Below are positions 1 through 6,411 of a DNA stretch of 12,299 nt, piece by piece. The position numbers and the translations under genes are program-made. The notes beneath the pieces are model-generated. The model was not told where the DNA came from. It searched no databases and was given only the letters and a program-made list of their open reading frames with translations. Source of the DNA: Oscillospiraceae bacterium (lineage in GTDB: Bacteria > Bacillota > Clostridia > Oscillospirales > Oscillospiraceae); assembly GCA_020025615.1 (NCBI GenBank), contig JAHHRT010000041.1, forward strand, positions 1 to 12,299, in the 5' to 3' direction. The stretch's first letter is position 1. Every line of letters begins with the position of its first letter.

Positions 1-383
1 CACAGAAGATACACCGTCTCCACCCGCCGTCCATAGAAAAAGGACACCAGATATTCTCCGCACTGGTCCAGGGTTCTGAGAATGGTTGCATGAGCGTTCC
101 GATTCACCTGGTAATACCGCCCCGCCTCCAGAACCATATGGAGAAAGACTGCCGTGCTCTCCCCGATTCCGGGAACCTTCATAAGCTCCTCCACCGGGGC
201 TTCCAGTACCTGAGAGAAGCTCCCATAGTGGTCAATCAGGGCATGGGCGATGGGATTGGTATCCCGTCTCGGAATACAGGAGAACAGCAGAAGCTCCAAC
301 GCCTGGACCTCTGTAAAGCCGTCCAGCCCTTCTTTCCGAAAGCGTTCCTTGAGCCGCTGCCGATGCCCTTCATGCACTTGCAT
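1..383 (-). CDS. radC: RadC family protein (JAB/MPN-type), N-terminal part, cut by window edge
   Basis: The visible 127 residues are the N-terminal helical and helix-hairpin-helix part of a RadC-family protein. Recognisable segments are HEGHRQRLKERF (4-15), the LELLLFSCIPRRDTNPIAH stretch (29-47), and the helix-hairpin-helix-like VPGIGESTA (70-78). The C-terminal JAB/MPN metal-binding domain, with its expected HxHPSG signature, would lie beyond base 1 and cannot be checked. The start at 383 is supported by a GAGGTGA ribosome binding site (388-394). RadC was named for DNA repair in older genetics, but its biochemical role remains unproven. The gene is divergent from the kinase-like gene. I see no convincing minus-strand promoter: a TTGACA at 461-456 is present, but the matching -10 is poor. 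The family call is firm; the function is not. Confidence 0.9.
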   Translation of the reverse strand, partial: MQVHEGHRQRLKERFRKEGLDGFTEVQALELLLFSCIPRRDTNPIAHALIDHYGSFSQVLEAPVEELMKVPGIGESTAVFLHMVLEAGRYYQVNRNAHATILRTLDQCGEYLVSFFYGRRVETVYLL

Positions 384-409
384 ATTTTCACCTCATAATG
401 TGTTTACTC

Positions 410-438
410 TTGCTATTTCTTCGGTTATCCGTTAAAAT
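410..438 (+). promoter_or_regulatory. Putative sigma-A promoter for the kinase-like gene
   Basis: A TTGCTA -35 (410-415) and a TAAAAT -10 (433-438) are separated by 17 bases. This predicts a transcript starting near 445, with a leader of about 75 bases before the ATG at 521. The site lies in the short divergent space between radC and the kinase-like gene, so radC transcription may start in overlapping DNA. Called from sequence match only. Confidence 0.5.
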
Positions 439-508
439 GGTCAAAGTATGAAATCTGTCAAAACCCGCCGGGAAAGATTTTTCAGCTTTTGCATATGCTA
501 TCGTGGTC

Positions 509-514
509 AGGAGG
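509..514 (+). promoter_or_regulatory. Ribosome binding site that sets the kinase-like start at 521
   Basis: A perfect AGGAGG sits 6 bases before the ATG at 521. The reading frame is open further upstream to a GTG at 503, but that start would place the AGGAGG inside the coding sequence and has no good site of its own. Confidence 0.85.
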
Positions 515-520
515 ATCGTC

Positions 521-1579
521 ATGGAGAAACAAAGAAATACACCAGGCATCATCGATCTAATGGTATGCCCCGGTTTCTGCGTCAAAAACAATAAAATCAT
601 CCAGGTCAACGATGCTGCGAAGCGGCTTTTTCTAGCGCCGGATATGGAGGTCAGCGGCCTTCTTCTCACCGGCAAGGAGGAATACGCCAACTTCTCCGGG
701 GGCTGTCTCTACCTCTCCCTGTCCATTGCCGATCAGGTCCAGGGCGCTCTGGTGACCCGGATCGATGACCAGGACATCTTTCTGGTAGACGCAGACACCG
801 AGCTTCGGGAATTGCAGCTTCTGGCCCTTGCGGCCCAGGAACTGCGGATGCCCCTTTCCAACATCATGATTTCAGCGGATCGGCTGACCCCCATGCAGAC
901 GGAGCCCAAGTGCCAGGACCATATGGCCCGGCTGAACCGGGGCACCTCCCAGCTTCTGCGGCTGGTGGGAAATATGTCGGATGCGCTGCGTTATCGGCAG
1001 GGCTGCCGAATGCAGACCCGAAATGTCACCACACTTTTGGAGGAGATCTTCGAAAAAGCCGCCGCGCTGGCAGAGTCCGTGGGAATCACCCTCACCTTTA
1101 CCAGCCTGCCCCAGGACGTCTACTCCCTGGTAGACCCCGAACAGCTGGAACGGGCGGTCCTGAACATTCTCTCCAACGCCCTGAAATTCACCCCCCAGGG
1201 TGGCACCGTGGAAGCCACCCTTACGAAAAAGGGCCGTCTTCTCCGGCTCACCGTTCAGGACAGCGGCAGCGGCATTGGGGAAGGCATCCTGCAAAACATC
1301 TTCTCCCGGTATCGCCGTCTTCCCTCTTTGGAGGACAGCCGCTTTGGACTGGGCCTGGGGATGGTACTGGTCCGCACCGCAGCCGCAAACCACGGCGGTA
1401 CTGTGCTCATTGACCAGCCGGAGGTTGGCACCCGGGTCACTATGACCCTGCGGATTCAGGAATCCACCGAAACCGTCCTCCACTCCAAGATTCTCTCCTT
1501 TGACTATGCAGGAGAACGGGACCATGCGCTGGTTGAGCTGAGTGAATCCCTCCCCGCAAGCTTCTATTTTACAGAGTGA
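521..1579 (+). CDS. Soluble PAS/histidine-kinase-like protein lacking the phosphoacceptor His
   Basis: The 352-residue protein has the layout of a cytoplasmic sensor kinase and no signal peptide or membrane segment. Residues about 8-90 look like a degenerate PAS sensor domain (KNNKIIQVNDAAKRLF). Residues about 95-160 match the HisKA dimerisation helices. Residues about 170-312 are the HATPase domain, with an N-box (NILSNALKFTP, N215 and N219), a G1 box (DSGSGIG, 247-253) and a G2 box (GLGLG, 276-280). The H-box normally reads like SHELRTPL; here it is AQELRMPL, with Gln (CAG, 836-838) at residue 106 where the phosphorylated His should be. ATP binding looks possible, but ordinary autophosphorylation does not. 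A tail of about 40 residues follows the ATPase domain. No response regulator gene is adjacent. The HATPase family call is strong; partner and signal are unknown. It could act as a pseudokinase scaffold, as DivL does with Tyr in place of His. Confidence 0.85.
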   Translation: MEKQRNTPGIIDLMVCPGFCVKNNKIIQVNDAAKRLFLAPDMEVSGLLLTGKEEYANFSGGCLYLSLSIADQVQGALVTRIDDQDIFLVDADTELRELQLLALAAQELRMPLSNIMISADRLTPMQTEPKCQDHMARLNRGTSQLLRLVGNMSDALRYRQGCRMQTRNVTTLLEEIFEKAAALAESVGITLTFTSLPQDVYSLVDPEQLERAVLNILSNALKFTPQGGTVEATLTKKGRLLRLTVQDSGSGIGEGILQNIFSRYRRLPSLEDSRFGLGLGMVLVRTAAANHGGTVLIDQPEVGTRVTMTLRIQESTETVLHSKILSFDYAGERDHALVELSESLPASFYFTE

Positions 1580-1593
1580 TTTTGAACATTTCT

Positions 1594-1625
1594 ATGCGCA
1601 CCGCATTTGCGGTGCGCATTTTTTT
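1594..1625 (+). terminator. Intrinsic terminator of the kinase-like gene
   Basis: An 11-bp perfect stem (1594-1604 with 1609-1619), a 4-base ATTT loop and a T tract (1619-1625) form a strong rho-independent terminator, 14 bases after the kinase-like stop codon. The T tract overlaps the first bases of the uvrA stop codon (1624-1626) on the opposite strand. Read from the minus strand the hairpin lacks a U tract, so it is a weaker stop for uvrA. Confidence 0.9.
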
Positions 1626-4452
1626 ACATTCCCAGGTAGGGCCGCAGGTACTGCCCGGTATAGCTCTCAGGAACCTGTGCCACCTGCTCCGGGGTGCCGC
1701 AGGCCACCAGATGACCGCCGCCGTCGCCGCCCTCGGGGCCAAGGTCGATGATATAATCCGCAGTTTTGATCACATCCAGGTTGTGCTCGATGACCAGCAC
1801 TGTGTTGCCTGCATCCACCAGCTGCTGCAGCACCTCAATGAGCTTGTGAACATCCGCTGCATGGAGGCCGGTGGTAGGCTCATCCAAAATATAGATGGTC
1901 TTACCCGTTGCCATTCTGGAAAGCTCCGTGGCAAGCTTCACCCGCTGGGCTTCACCGCCGGAAAGGGTGGTGCTGGACTGGCCCAGTTTCACATAACCCA
2001 GGCCCACTTCCACCAGCGTTTCCACTTTCTTTCGGATTTTAGGGATGTTTTCAAAGAAATCCAAGGCTTCGTCGGCGGTCATATCCAGAACCTGAGAAAT
2101 ATTCTTTCCTTTATAGAGAACCTCCAAGGTCTCCCGGTTGTACCGGGCACCGTGGCAGACCTCACAGGGCACATACACATCCGCCAGGAAGTGCATTTCG
2201 ATTTTCACCAGGCCGTCACCGGCGCAGGCTTCGCACCGTCCGCCCTTGACATTAAAGGAGAACCGTCCTGGGCCATAGCCCCGGGCCTTTGCGTCTGCGG
2301 TAGAAGCAAACAGGTCCCGAATGTCCGTAAACAGCCCGGTATAGGTAGCGGGATTGGATCTGGGGGTTCTGCCGATGGGGCTCTGGTCAATGTCGATGAC
2401 CTTGTCCAGATTCTCCAGGCCCTCCACCCCTTTACACTGACCGGGACGGGTCCGGGCGTGGTTCAGCTTTGCCAGCAGGGTCTTGTTGAGAACCTCACCC
2501 ACCAGGCTGGATTTGCCGGAGCCGGAAACGCCTGTGACGCAGGTAAGGGTTCCCAAGGGAATCTCCACATCCACATCCTTCAGGTTATTTTCACTGGCTC
2601 CCAGGACTTTCAGAACCTTTCCGTTTCCGGTCCGGCGTTTCTCAGGCACCGGGATTTTCTTTACGCCGGACAGATACTGCCCGGTGATGGACCGGGGACA
2701 GGCCAGAATTTTGTCCAGCGTGCCCGCCGCCACAATTTCGCCGCCCCGGCTTCCGGCACCGGGGCCTACATCTACAATATAATCCGCAGCCCGCATGGTA
2801 TCCTCGTCATGCTCCACCACAATCAGGGTGTTGCCCAGATCCCGCAGATGCCGCAGGGTATCCAGAAGCTTATCATTGTCCCGCTGGTGCAGGCCGATGG
2901 AAGGCTCGTCCAGAATATAGAGCACACCCATGAGGGAGGAACCAATCTGGGTCGCCAGCCGGATTCGCTGGCTCTCACCGCCGGAGAGGGTGCCCGCCGT
3001 CCGGGACAGGGTCAGATAGCCCAGGCCCACGTCTTTCAGGAAGCGCAGACGGGACTGAATCTCCTTGACAATCTGCGCGGCAACCACCGCCATATTTCCC
3101 TCCAAATGAAGGTTTTCCATGAATTCCAGCTCCTGGACCACGCTCATCCGGCAGAAGTCCATAATGCCGATGCCGCCCACCGTCACCGCCCGGGCCATTT
3201 CGGACAGCCGCTCCCCGTGACACCGGGGACAGGGGGCCGAGGTCATGCACTCCTCCAGCTCCTTCCGGGCTGCATCGGACTGGGTCTCCCGGAACCGCCG
3301 GGAGATGTTGTTGAGAATACCCTCAAAGGGCTGCTCCAGAACGCCCATACCGTTTCCCCGGTTATAGGTCATTTTGAGCTTCTCCCCCTTGGTGCCGTAG
3401 AGAATCACATCCATCACGGACTTGGGCAGCTCCTTCACCGGGGTGGTGAGGGAAAAATGATATTTCTGGGCCAGGGCCTCAAAATACATCCGAAAAATCG
3501 AATCGGTCCGGGCACTGTTCCAGCCGGGCGCCTCAATGGCCCCCTCTAAAATACTCTTATCCTTATCCGGGATCACCAGGTCTGCGTCCGCCACCAGCTG
3601 GAAGCCCAGGCCGGTACAGTCAGGACAGGCACCCGAGGGACTGTTGAAGGAAAACAGCCGGGGTTCCAGCTCCGCCATGCTGATGCCGCAGTCTTCGCAG
3701 GCATAGTTCTGGGAAAAGCTCAGCTCCTCCCCGGTGGAGGGGAGTTCAATGGTCACAAGGCCGCCGGAATGGGAGCTGGCGGTTTCGATGGAGTCGGTGA
3801 GACGGCGGCGCAGGCCCTCTTTCAGCACCAGACGGTCCACCACCAGTTCAATGGTGTGCTTCTTGTTCTTTTCCAGCTGAATGTCCTCGGTGAGGTCATA
3901 GAGAATCCCATCCACCCGGACCCGGGCAAAGCCGCCCTTCCGGGCGTCCTCGAAGACCTTCTTGTGCTCACCCTTCTTTCCCCGAATCACCGGGGAGAGG
4001 ACAATAAACTTGGTGCCAACGCCCAGGGCTTCCACCCGGTCCACAATCTGGTCAATGGTCTGGCGGCGGATTTCCTTGCCGCACTTGGGGCAGTGGGGCA
4101 CGCCCACCCGGGCCCACAGCAGACGAAGGTAATCATAGATTTCCGTCACCGTACCCACGGTAGAACGGGGGTTCCGGGAGGTGGTTTTCTGGTCGATGGA
4201 AATTGCCGGGGACAGGCCCTCAATGGCATCCACATCCGGCTTGTCCATCTGGCCCAAAAACTGCCGGGCGTAGGCGCTGAGGCTTTCCACATACCGCCGC
4301 TGGCCCTCGGCATAGATGGTATCAAAGGCAAGGCTCGACTTGCCGGAACCGGAAAGCCCGGTAAACACCACAAGCTTATCTCTGGGGATGGTGAGATCTA
4401 CATTTTTCAGGTTGTTCTCTCTGGCTCCCCGAATCCGTATTGTATCGTTCAT
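1624..4452 (-). CDS. uvrA: UvrA, excinuclease ABC subunit A (ATP-dependent DNA damage recognition)
   Basis: UvrA is the damage-sensing ATPase of nucleotide excision repair. It dimerises, binds distorted DNA and loads UvrB. At 942 residues it matches the usual length (about 940). Both ABC modules are intact: Walker A GLSGSGKSS (32-40) and GVSGSGKSS (641-649), signatures LSGGESQ (489-495) and LSGGEAQ (830-836), and Walker B ILDEP (513-517 and 855-859). Zinc-binding Cys pairs are C121/C124, C252/C255 with C276/C279, C408/C411, and C740/C743 with C763/C766. The UvrB-binding region lies roughly between 118 and 250. The start at 4452 has an AGGAG site (4459-4463) and a good promoter (4501-4529). 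No full Gram-positive LexA box is seen upstream, so SOS control is not evident. It is divergent from prs and convergent with the kinase-like gene. uvrB is not in the window. Confidence 0.98.
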   Translation of the reverse strand: MNDTIRIRGARENNLKNVDLTIPRDKLVVFTGLSGSGKSSLAFDTIYAEGQRRYVESLSAYARQFLGQMDKPDVDAIEGLSPAISIDQKTTSRNPRSTVGTVTEIYDYLRLLWARVGVPHCPKCGKEIRRQTIDQIVDRVEALGVGTKFIVLSPVIRGKKGEHKKVFEDARKGGFARVRVDGILYDLTEDIQLEKNKKHTIELVVDRLVLKEGLRRRLTDSIETASSHSGGLVTIELPSTGEELSFSQNYACEDCGISMAELEPRLFSFNSPSGACPDCTGLGFQLVADADLVIPDKDKSILEGAIEAPGWNSARTDSIFRMYFEALAQKYHFSLTTPVKELPKSVMDVILYGTKGEKLKMTYNRGNGMGVLEQPFEGILNNISRRFRETQSDAARKELEECMTSAPCPRCHGERLSEMARAVTVGGIGIMDFCRMSVVQELEFMENLHLEGNMAVVAAQIVKEIQSRLRFLKDVGLGYLTLSRTAGTLSGGESQRIRLATQIGSSLMGVLYILDEPSIGLHQRDNDKLLDTLRHLRDLGNTLIVVEHDEDTMRAADYIVDVGPGAGSRGGEIVAAGTLDKILACPRSITGQYLSGVKKIPVPEKRRTGNGKVLKVLGASENNLKDVDVEIPLGTLTCVTGVSGSGKSSLVGEVLNKTLLAKLNHARTRPGQCKGVEGLENLDKVIDIDQSPIGRTPRSNPATYTGLFTDIRDLFASTADAKARGYGPGRFSFNVKGGRCEACAGDGLVKIEMHFLADVYVPCEVCHGARYNRETLEVLYKGKNISQVLDMTADEALDFFENIPKIRKKVETLVEVGLGYVKLGQSSTTLSGGEAQRVKLATELSRMATGKTIYILDEPTTGLHAADVHKLIEVLQQLVDAGNTVLVIEHNLDVIKTADYIIDLGPEGGDGGGHLVACGTPEQVAQVPESYTGQYLRPYLGM

Positions 4453-4500
4453 AGTATGCTCCTGTTAGGCTCAAAGGCCGAAATACTCTTTAATTTGTAT

Positions 4501-4529
4501 AGTATACCACAGTCAGGAACATCTCACAA
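4501..4529 (-). promoter_or_regulatory. Sigma-A promoter for uvrA
   Basis: On the minus strand, TTGTGA (4529-4524) and TATACT (4506-4501) are 17 bases apart, with TG one base upstream of the -10 (extended -10). The predicted start is near 4494, giving a leader of about 40 bases before the uvrA ATG. No GAAC-N4-GTTC LexA site overlaps it; only a lone GAACAT half-site is visible. Confidence 0.7.
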
Positions 4530-4653
4530 GATAGGAATCCGAAAAAGGCCTCACGCAGCACCCTCTCCCCTTTTTTCGACAAAATCTGACGCATTGCAAC
4601 AATCCGTTCAGAATCCACCCGGTTTTTTTGTGGTAATTTATTCATCACCCTTG

Positions 4654-4683
4654 TTGCATTTTAACTGCACACAATGTTATAAT
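4654..4683 (+). promoter_or_regulatory. Sigma-A promoter for prs (extended -10)
   Basis: TTGCAT (4654-4659) and a perfect TATAAT (4678-4683) are 18 bases apart, with an extended -10 TG at 4675-4676. T-rich DNA upstream (4624-4650) could act as an UP element. Transcription should start near 4690, leaving a leader of about 58 bases. This probably drives prs-pth and at least part of mfd transcription. Confidence 0.75.
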
Positions 4684-4733
4684 GTACTTGAAGTCGCTCT
4701 CAGCTAGGTCTGTGAGCAGAAATAGAACAAAGC

Positions 4734-4738
4734 GAGGT
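4734..4738 (+). promoter_or_regulatory. Ribosome binding site that sets the prs start at 4748
   Basis: GAGGT lies 9 bases before the ATG at 4748. An upstream in-frame ATG at 4682 overlaps the -10 box (4678-4683), so it would not be on the transcript and is rejected. Confidence 0.75.
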
Positions 4739-4747
4739 ATTCATTCG

Positions 4748-5713
4748 ATGATTGCTTACGGAGACAACATTCAGATTTTCTGTGGTAACTCCAACCCCGA
4801 GTTCGCCGAAACCATCTGCAAAGAGCTGGGTGTTCCCATGGGTAAGGCCGTTGTAAAGACCTTTGCCGATGGTGAAGCATCTGTCTCTCTGGAGGAAACG
4901 GTTCGCGGCGCCGATGTTTTCCTGATTCAGTCCACCTGCAAGCCTGTTAATGACAACCTGATGGAGCTGCTGGTCATGGTTGACGCTTGCCGTCGTGCAT
5001 CCGCCGGTCGGATCACTGCTGTAATTCCCTACTTCGGTTATGCCCGCCAGGACCGCAAGGCTAAGAGCCGCGATCCCATCTCTGCAAAGCTGGTTGCTAA
5101 CATGATCACCGCCGCCGGTGCTGACCGTGTTCTCACCATGGACCTCCACGCCTCCCAGATCCAGGGCTTCTTCGACATTCCTCTGGACCATCTGCTGGGC
5201 AACCCCACTTTCGTCGACTACTACAACGCAAAGTTCCCCGAAGAATCCTTCAACCACGACGACTTCGTGGTCGTCTCCCCCGACGTCGGCTCTGTCGGCC
5301 GCGCTCGTGCTTTCGCTGCCAAGGTTCACATGGGCCTTGCTATCGTTGACAAGCGCCGTGAAAGAGCAAACGTCTGCGAAGTTATGAATATCATCGGTAA
5401 CGTTGAGGGCAAGACCTGCATCCTCTTTGATGACATGGTGGATACCGCCGGTTCTCTGTGCAACGCTGCTAAGGCTCTGGTTGAGAACGGCGGCGCAAAG
5501 GCTGTTTACGCCTGCGCTACCCACGGTGTTCTCTCCGGCCCCGCTTACGACCGCATTGAGGCCAGCCCCATCCAGGAGATCGTGTTCCTGAACACCATTC
5601 CCCAGAAGGGCAACACCGCAAGCAACAAGATCAAGTTCCTGGACGTGGCTCCCGTGTTCGCCCGTGCAATCGAGCACATTCACGGCAGCACCTCCATTGC
5701 CGACCTGTTCTAA
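4748..5713 (+). CDS. prs: Ribose-phosphate pyrophosphokinase (PRPP synthetase)
   Basis: Prs transfers pyrophosphate from ATP to ribose 5-phosphate. The product, PRPP, feeds purine, pyrimidine, NAD, His and Trp synthesis in the cytoplasm. The 321-residue product fits the class I family (about 315). Visible signatures are the catalytic flexible-loop region YARQDRK (98-104), the divalent-cation and ATP region DLHASQIQGFFDIP (132-145) and the PRPP-binding loop FDDMVDTAGS (227-236). NDNLMELL (68-75) and THGVLSGPA (258-266) are also typical. Codon choice looks different from its neighbours, with many GCT, GTT, CGT and AAG codons, as expected of a strongly expressed gene. It has its own extended -10 promoter and heads a likely prs-pth(-mfd) operon, an order also known in Bacillus. 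Confidence 0.98.
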   Translation: MIAYGDNIQIFCGNSNPEFAETICKELGVPMGKAVVKTFADGEASVSLEETVRGADVFLIQSTCKPVNDNLMELLVMVDACRRASAGRITAVIPYFGYARQDRKAKSRDPISAKLVANMITAAGADRVLTMDLHASQIQGFFDIPLDHLLGNPTFVDYYNAKFPEESFNHDDFVVVSPDVGSVGRARAFAAKVHMGLAIVDKRRERANVCEVMNIIGNVEGKTCILFDDMVDTAGSLCNAAKALVENGGAKAVYACATHGVLSGPAYDRIEASPIQEIVFLNTIPQKGNTASNKIKFLDVAPVFARAIEHIHGSTSIADLF

Positions 5714-5716
5714 GCT

Positions 5717-6310
5717 GTGGCAGCAGGCAATCTTGAAACCTGGCTCATTGTAGGCCTGGGTAACCCCGGCCGGGAGTACGAACGCACCCGGCACAACTGC
5801 GGCTTTCGGGCTCTGGATGTCCTGGCAGATCAGCTGGGCTGCCGAATTGACCGCGCCAAGTTCCAGGGGCTCTACGGGCAGTGCAGCTATCAGGATAAAA
5901 AGCTGATGCTCCTGAAACCCCAGACCTATATGAACCTTTCCGGACGTTCCGTTGTACAGCTCAGTGCTTATTTTAACATCCCGCCTCAGCGAATCATCGT
6001 TCTCTTTGATGACATCTCTCTGGAACCGGGACGGCTGCGCATCCGCGGCAACGGCTCCGCAGGCGGGCATAACGGAATCAAGTCCATCATTCAGGAGCTG
6101 GGAAGTCAGGACTTCCCCCGGGTGAAAATCGGTGTAGGCGCCAAGCCCAATCCCGAATTTGATCTTGCGGACTGGGTTCTGTCCAGCTTCTCTGCCAATG
6201 AGGAAAAGGCACTGGCGGTGTCCTTTGAAAACGCCGCAAAGTCGGTGCTTTCCATCATTGACGAGGGTGTTCCCCAGGCGGCAAACCGCTTTAACGGGAG
6301 CCATCCCTAA
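5717..6310 (+). CDS. pth: Peptidyl-tRNA hydrolase
   Basis: Pth cleaves the ester bond of peptidyl-tRNAs released by stalled or aborted ribosomes, recycling tRNA. The 197-residue protein has the full family set: GLGNPG (13-18, N16), TRHNCG with catalytic His26, TYMNLSG with N73, D98 in LFDDISLEPG, and GGHNG with N119. These correspond to E. coli N10, H20, N68, D93 and N114. The best start is GTG at 5717, only 3 bases after the prs stop, because no ATG is available before the GLGNPG motif. There is no clear Shine-Dalgarno sequence, so translation is probably coupled to prs. Start-site confidence is lower than identity confidence. Confidence 0.95.
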   Translation: MAAGNLETWLIVGLGNPGREYERTRHNCGFRALDVLADQLGCRIDRAKFQGLYGQCSYQDKKLMLLKPQTYMNLSGRSVVQLSAYFNIPPQRIIVLFDDISLEPGRLRIRGNGSAGGHNGIKSIIQELGSQDFPRVKIGVGAKPNPEFDLADWVLSSFSANEEKALAVSFENAAKSVLSIIDEGVPQAANRFNGSHP

Positions 6311-6321
6311 AATCGAATACG

Positions 6322-6371
6322 GCAGCAAAGACACGGAAAGGGGGGCTTTATCCCCCTTTCCGCTTTGTTGC
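6322..6371 (+). other. Long hairpin between pth and mfd (terminator-like or RNA-processing element)
   Basis: The inner arms CGGAAAGGGGG (6334-6344) and CCCCCTTTCCG (6352-6362) pair perfectly over 11 bp around a short loop. The stem can extend by 9 more pairs (6322-6330 with 6363-6371, one G-U) across a 3-base bulge at 6331-6333. The only T-rich run after the inner stem (CTTTGTTG) is itself part of the outer stem, so it is not a textbook terminator. It may attenuate read-through into mfd, protect the 3' end of the prs-pth mRNA, or be a processing site. Confidence 0.6.
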
Positions 6372-6399
6372 GTTGTGAGAAAATTTTCTGTTTCGCTGT

Positions 6400-6403
6400 G
6401 AGG
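6400..6403 (+). promoter_or_regulatory. Ribosome binding site that sets the mfd start at 6412
   Basis: GAGG ends 8 bases before the ATG at 6412. An in-frame ATG at 6406 is only 2 bases from it, too close for initiation, so the second ATG is preferred. Confidence 0.7.
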
Positions 6404-6411
6404 TAATGATT

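Noticed and set aside
494..499. TATGCT as a -10 box for the kinase-like gene
   Set aside because: No acceptable -35 lies 16-18 bases upstream; the 410-438 promoter is better.
1576..3549. 657-codon open frame antisense to uvrA
   Set aside because: It lies entirely opposite uvrA apart from its first few codons, has no recognisable protein features, and is explained by GC-rich codon use leaving few stops on the opposite strand.
4507..4530. Possible LexA (SOS) box upstream of uvrA
   Set aside because: Only one GAACAT half-site is seen; the matching GTTC half is absent at the required spacing.
3769..4707. 312-codon plus-strand open frame over the uvrA start and the intergenic region
   Set aside because: It is mostly antisense to uvrA, and its end crosses the uvrA and prs promoters; no domain is recognisable.
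4682..4747. Extra 22 codons at the start of prs
   Set aside because: The upstream ATG overlaps the TATAAT box, so it would not be transcribed from that promoter. The Prs family starts near the MIAYGDN position.
4700..6334. 544-codon open frame antisense to both prs and pth
   Set aside because: Both sense genes are complete with catalytic motifs. The antisense frame has no plausible start signals or domain pattern; codon bias in prs and pth explains it.
6378..6389. 12-base perfect palindrome AGAAAATTTTCT before mfd
   Set aside because: It is AT-rich and short, with no promoter elements placed around it, so it may be chance. Not called as an operator.
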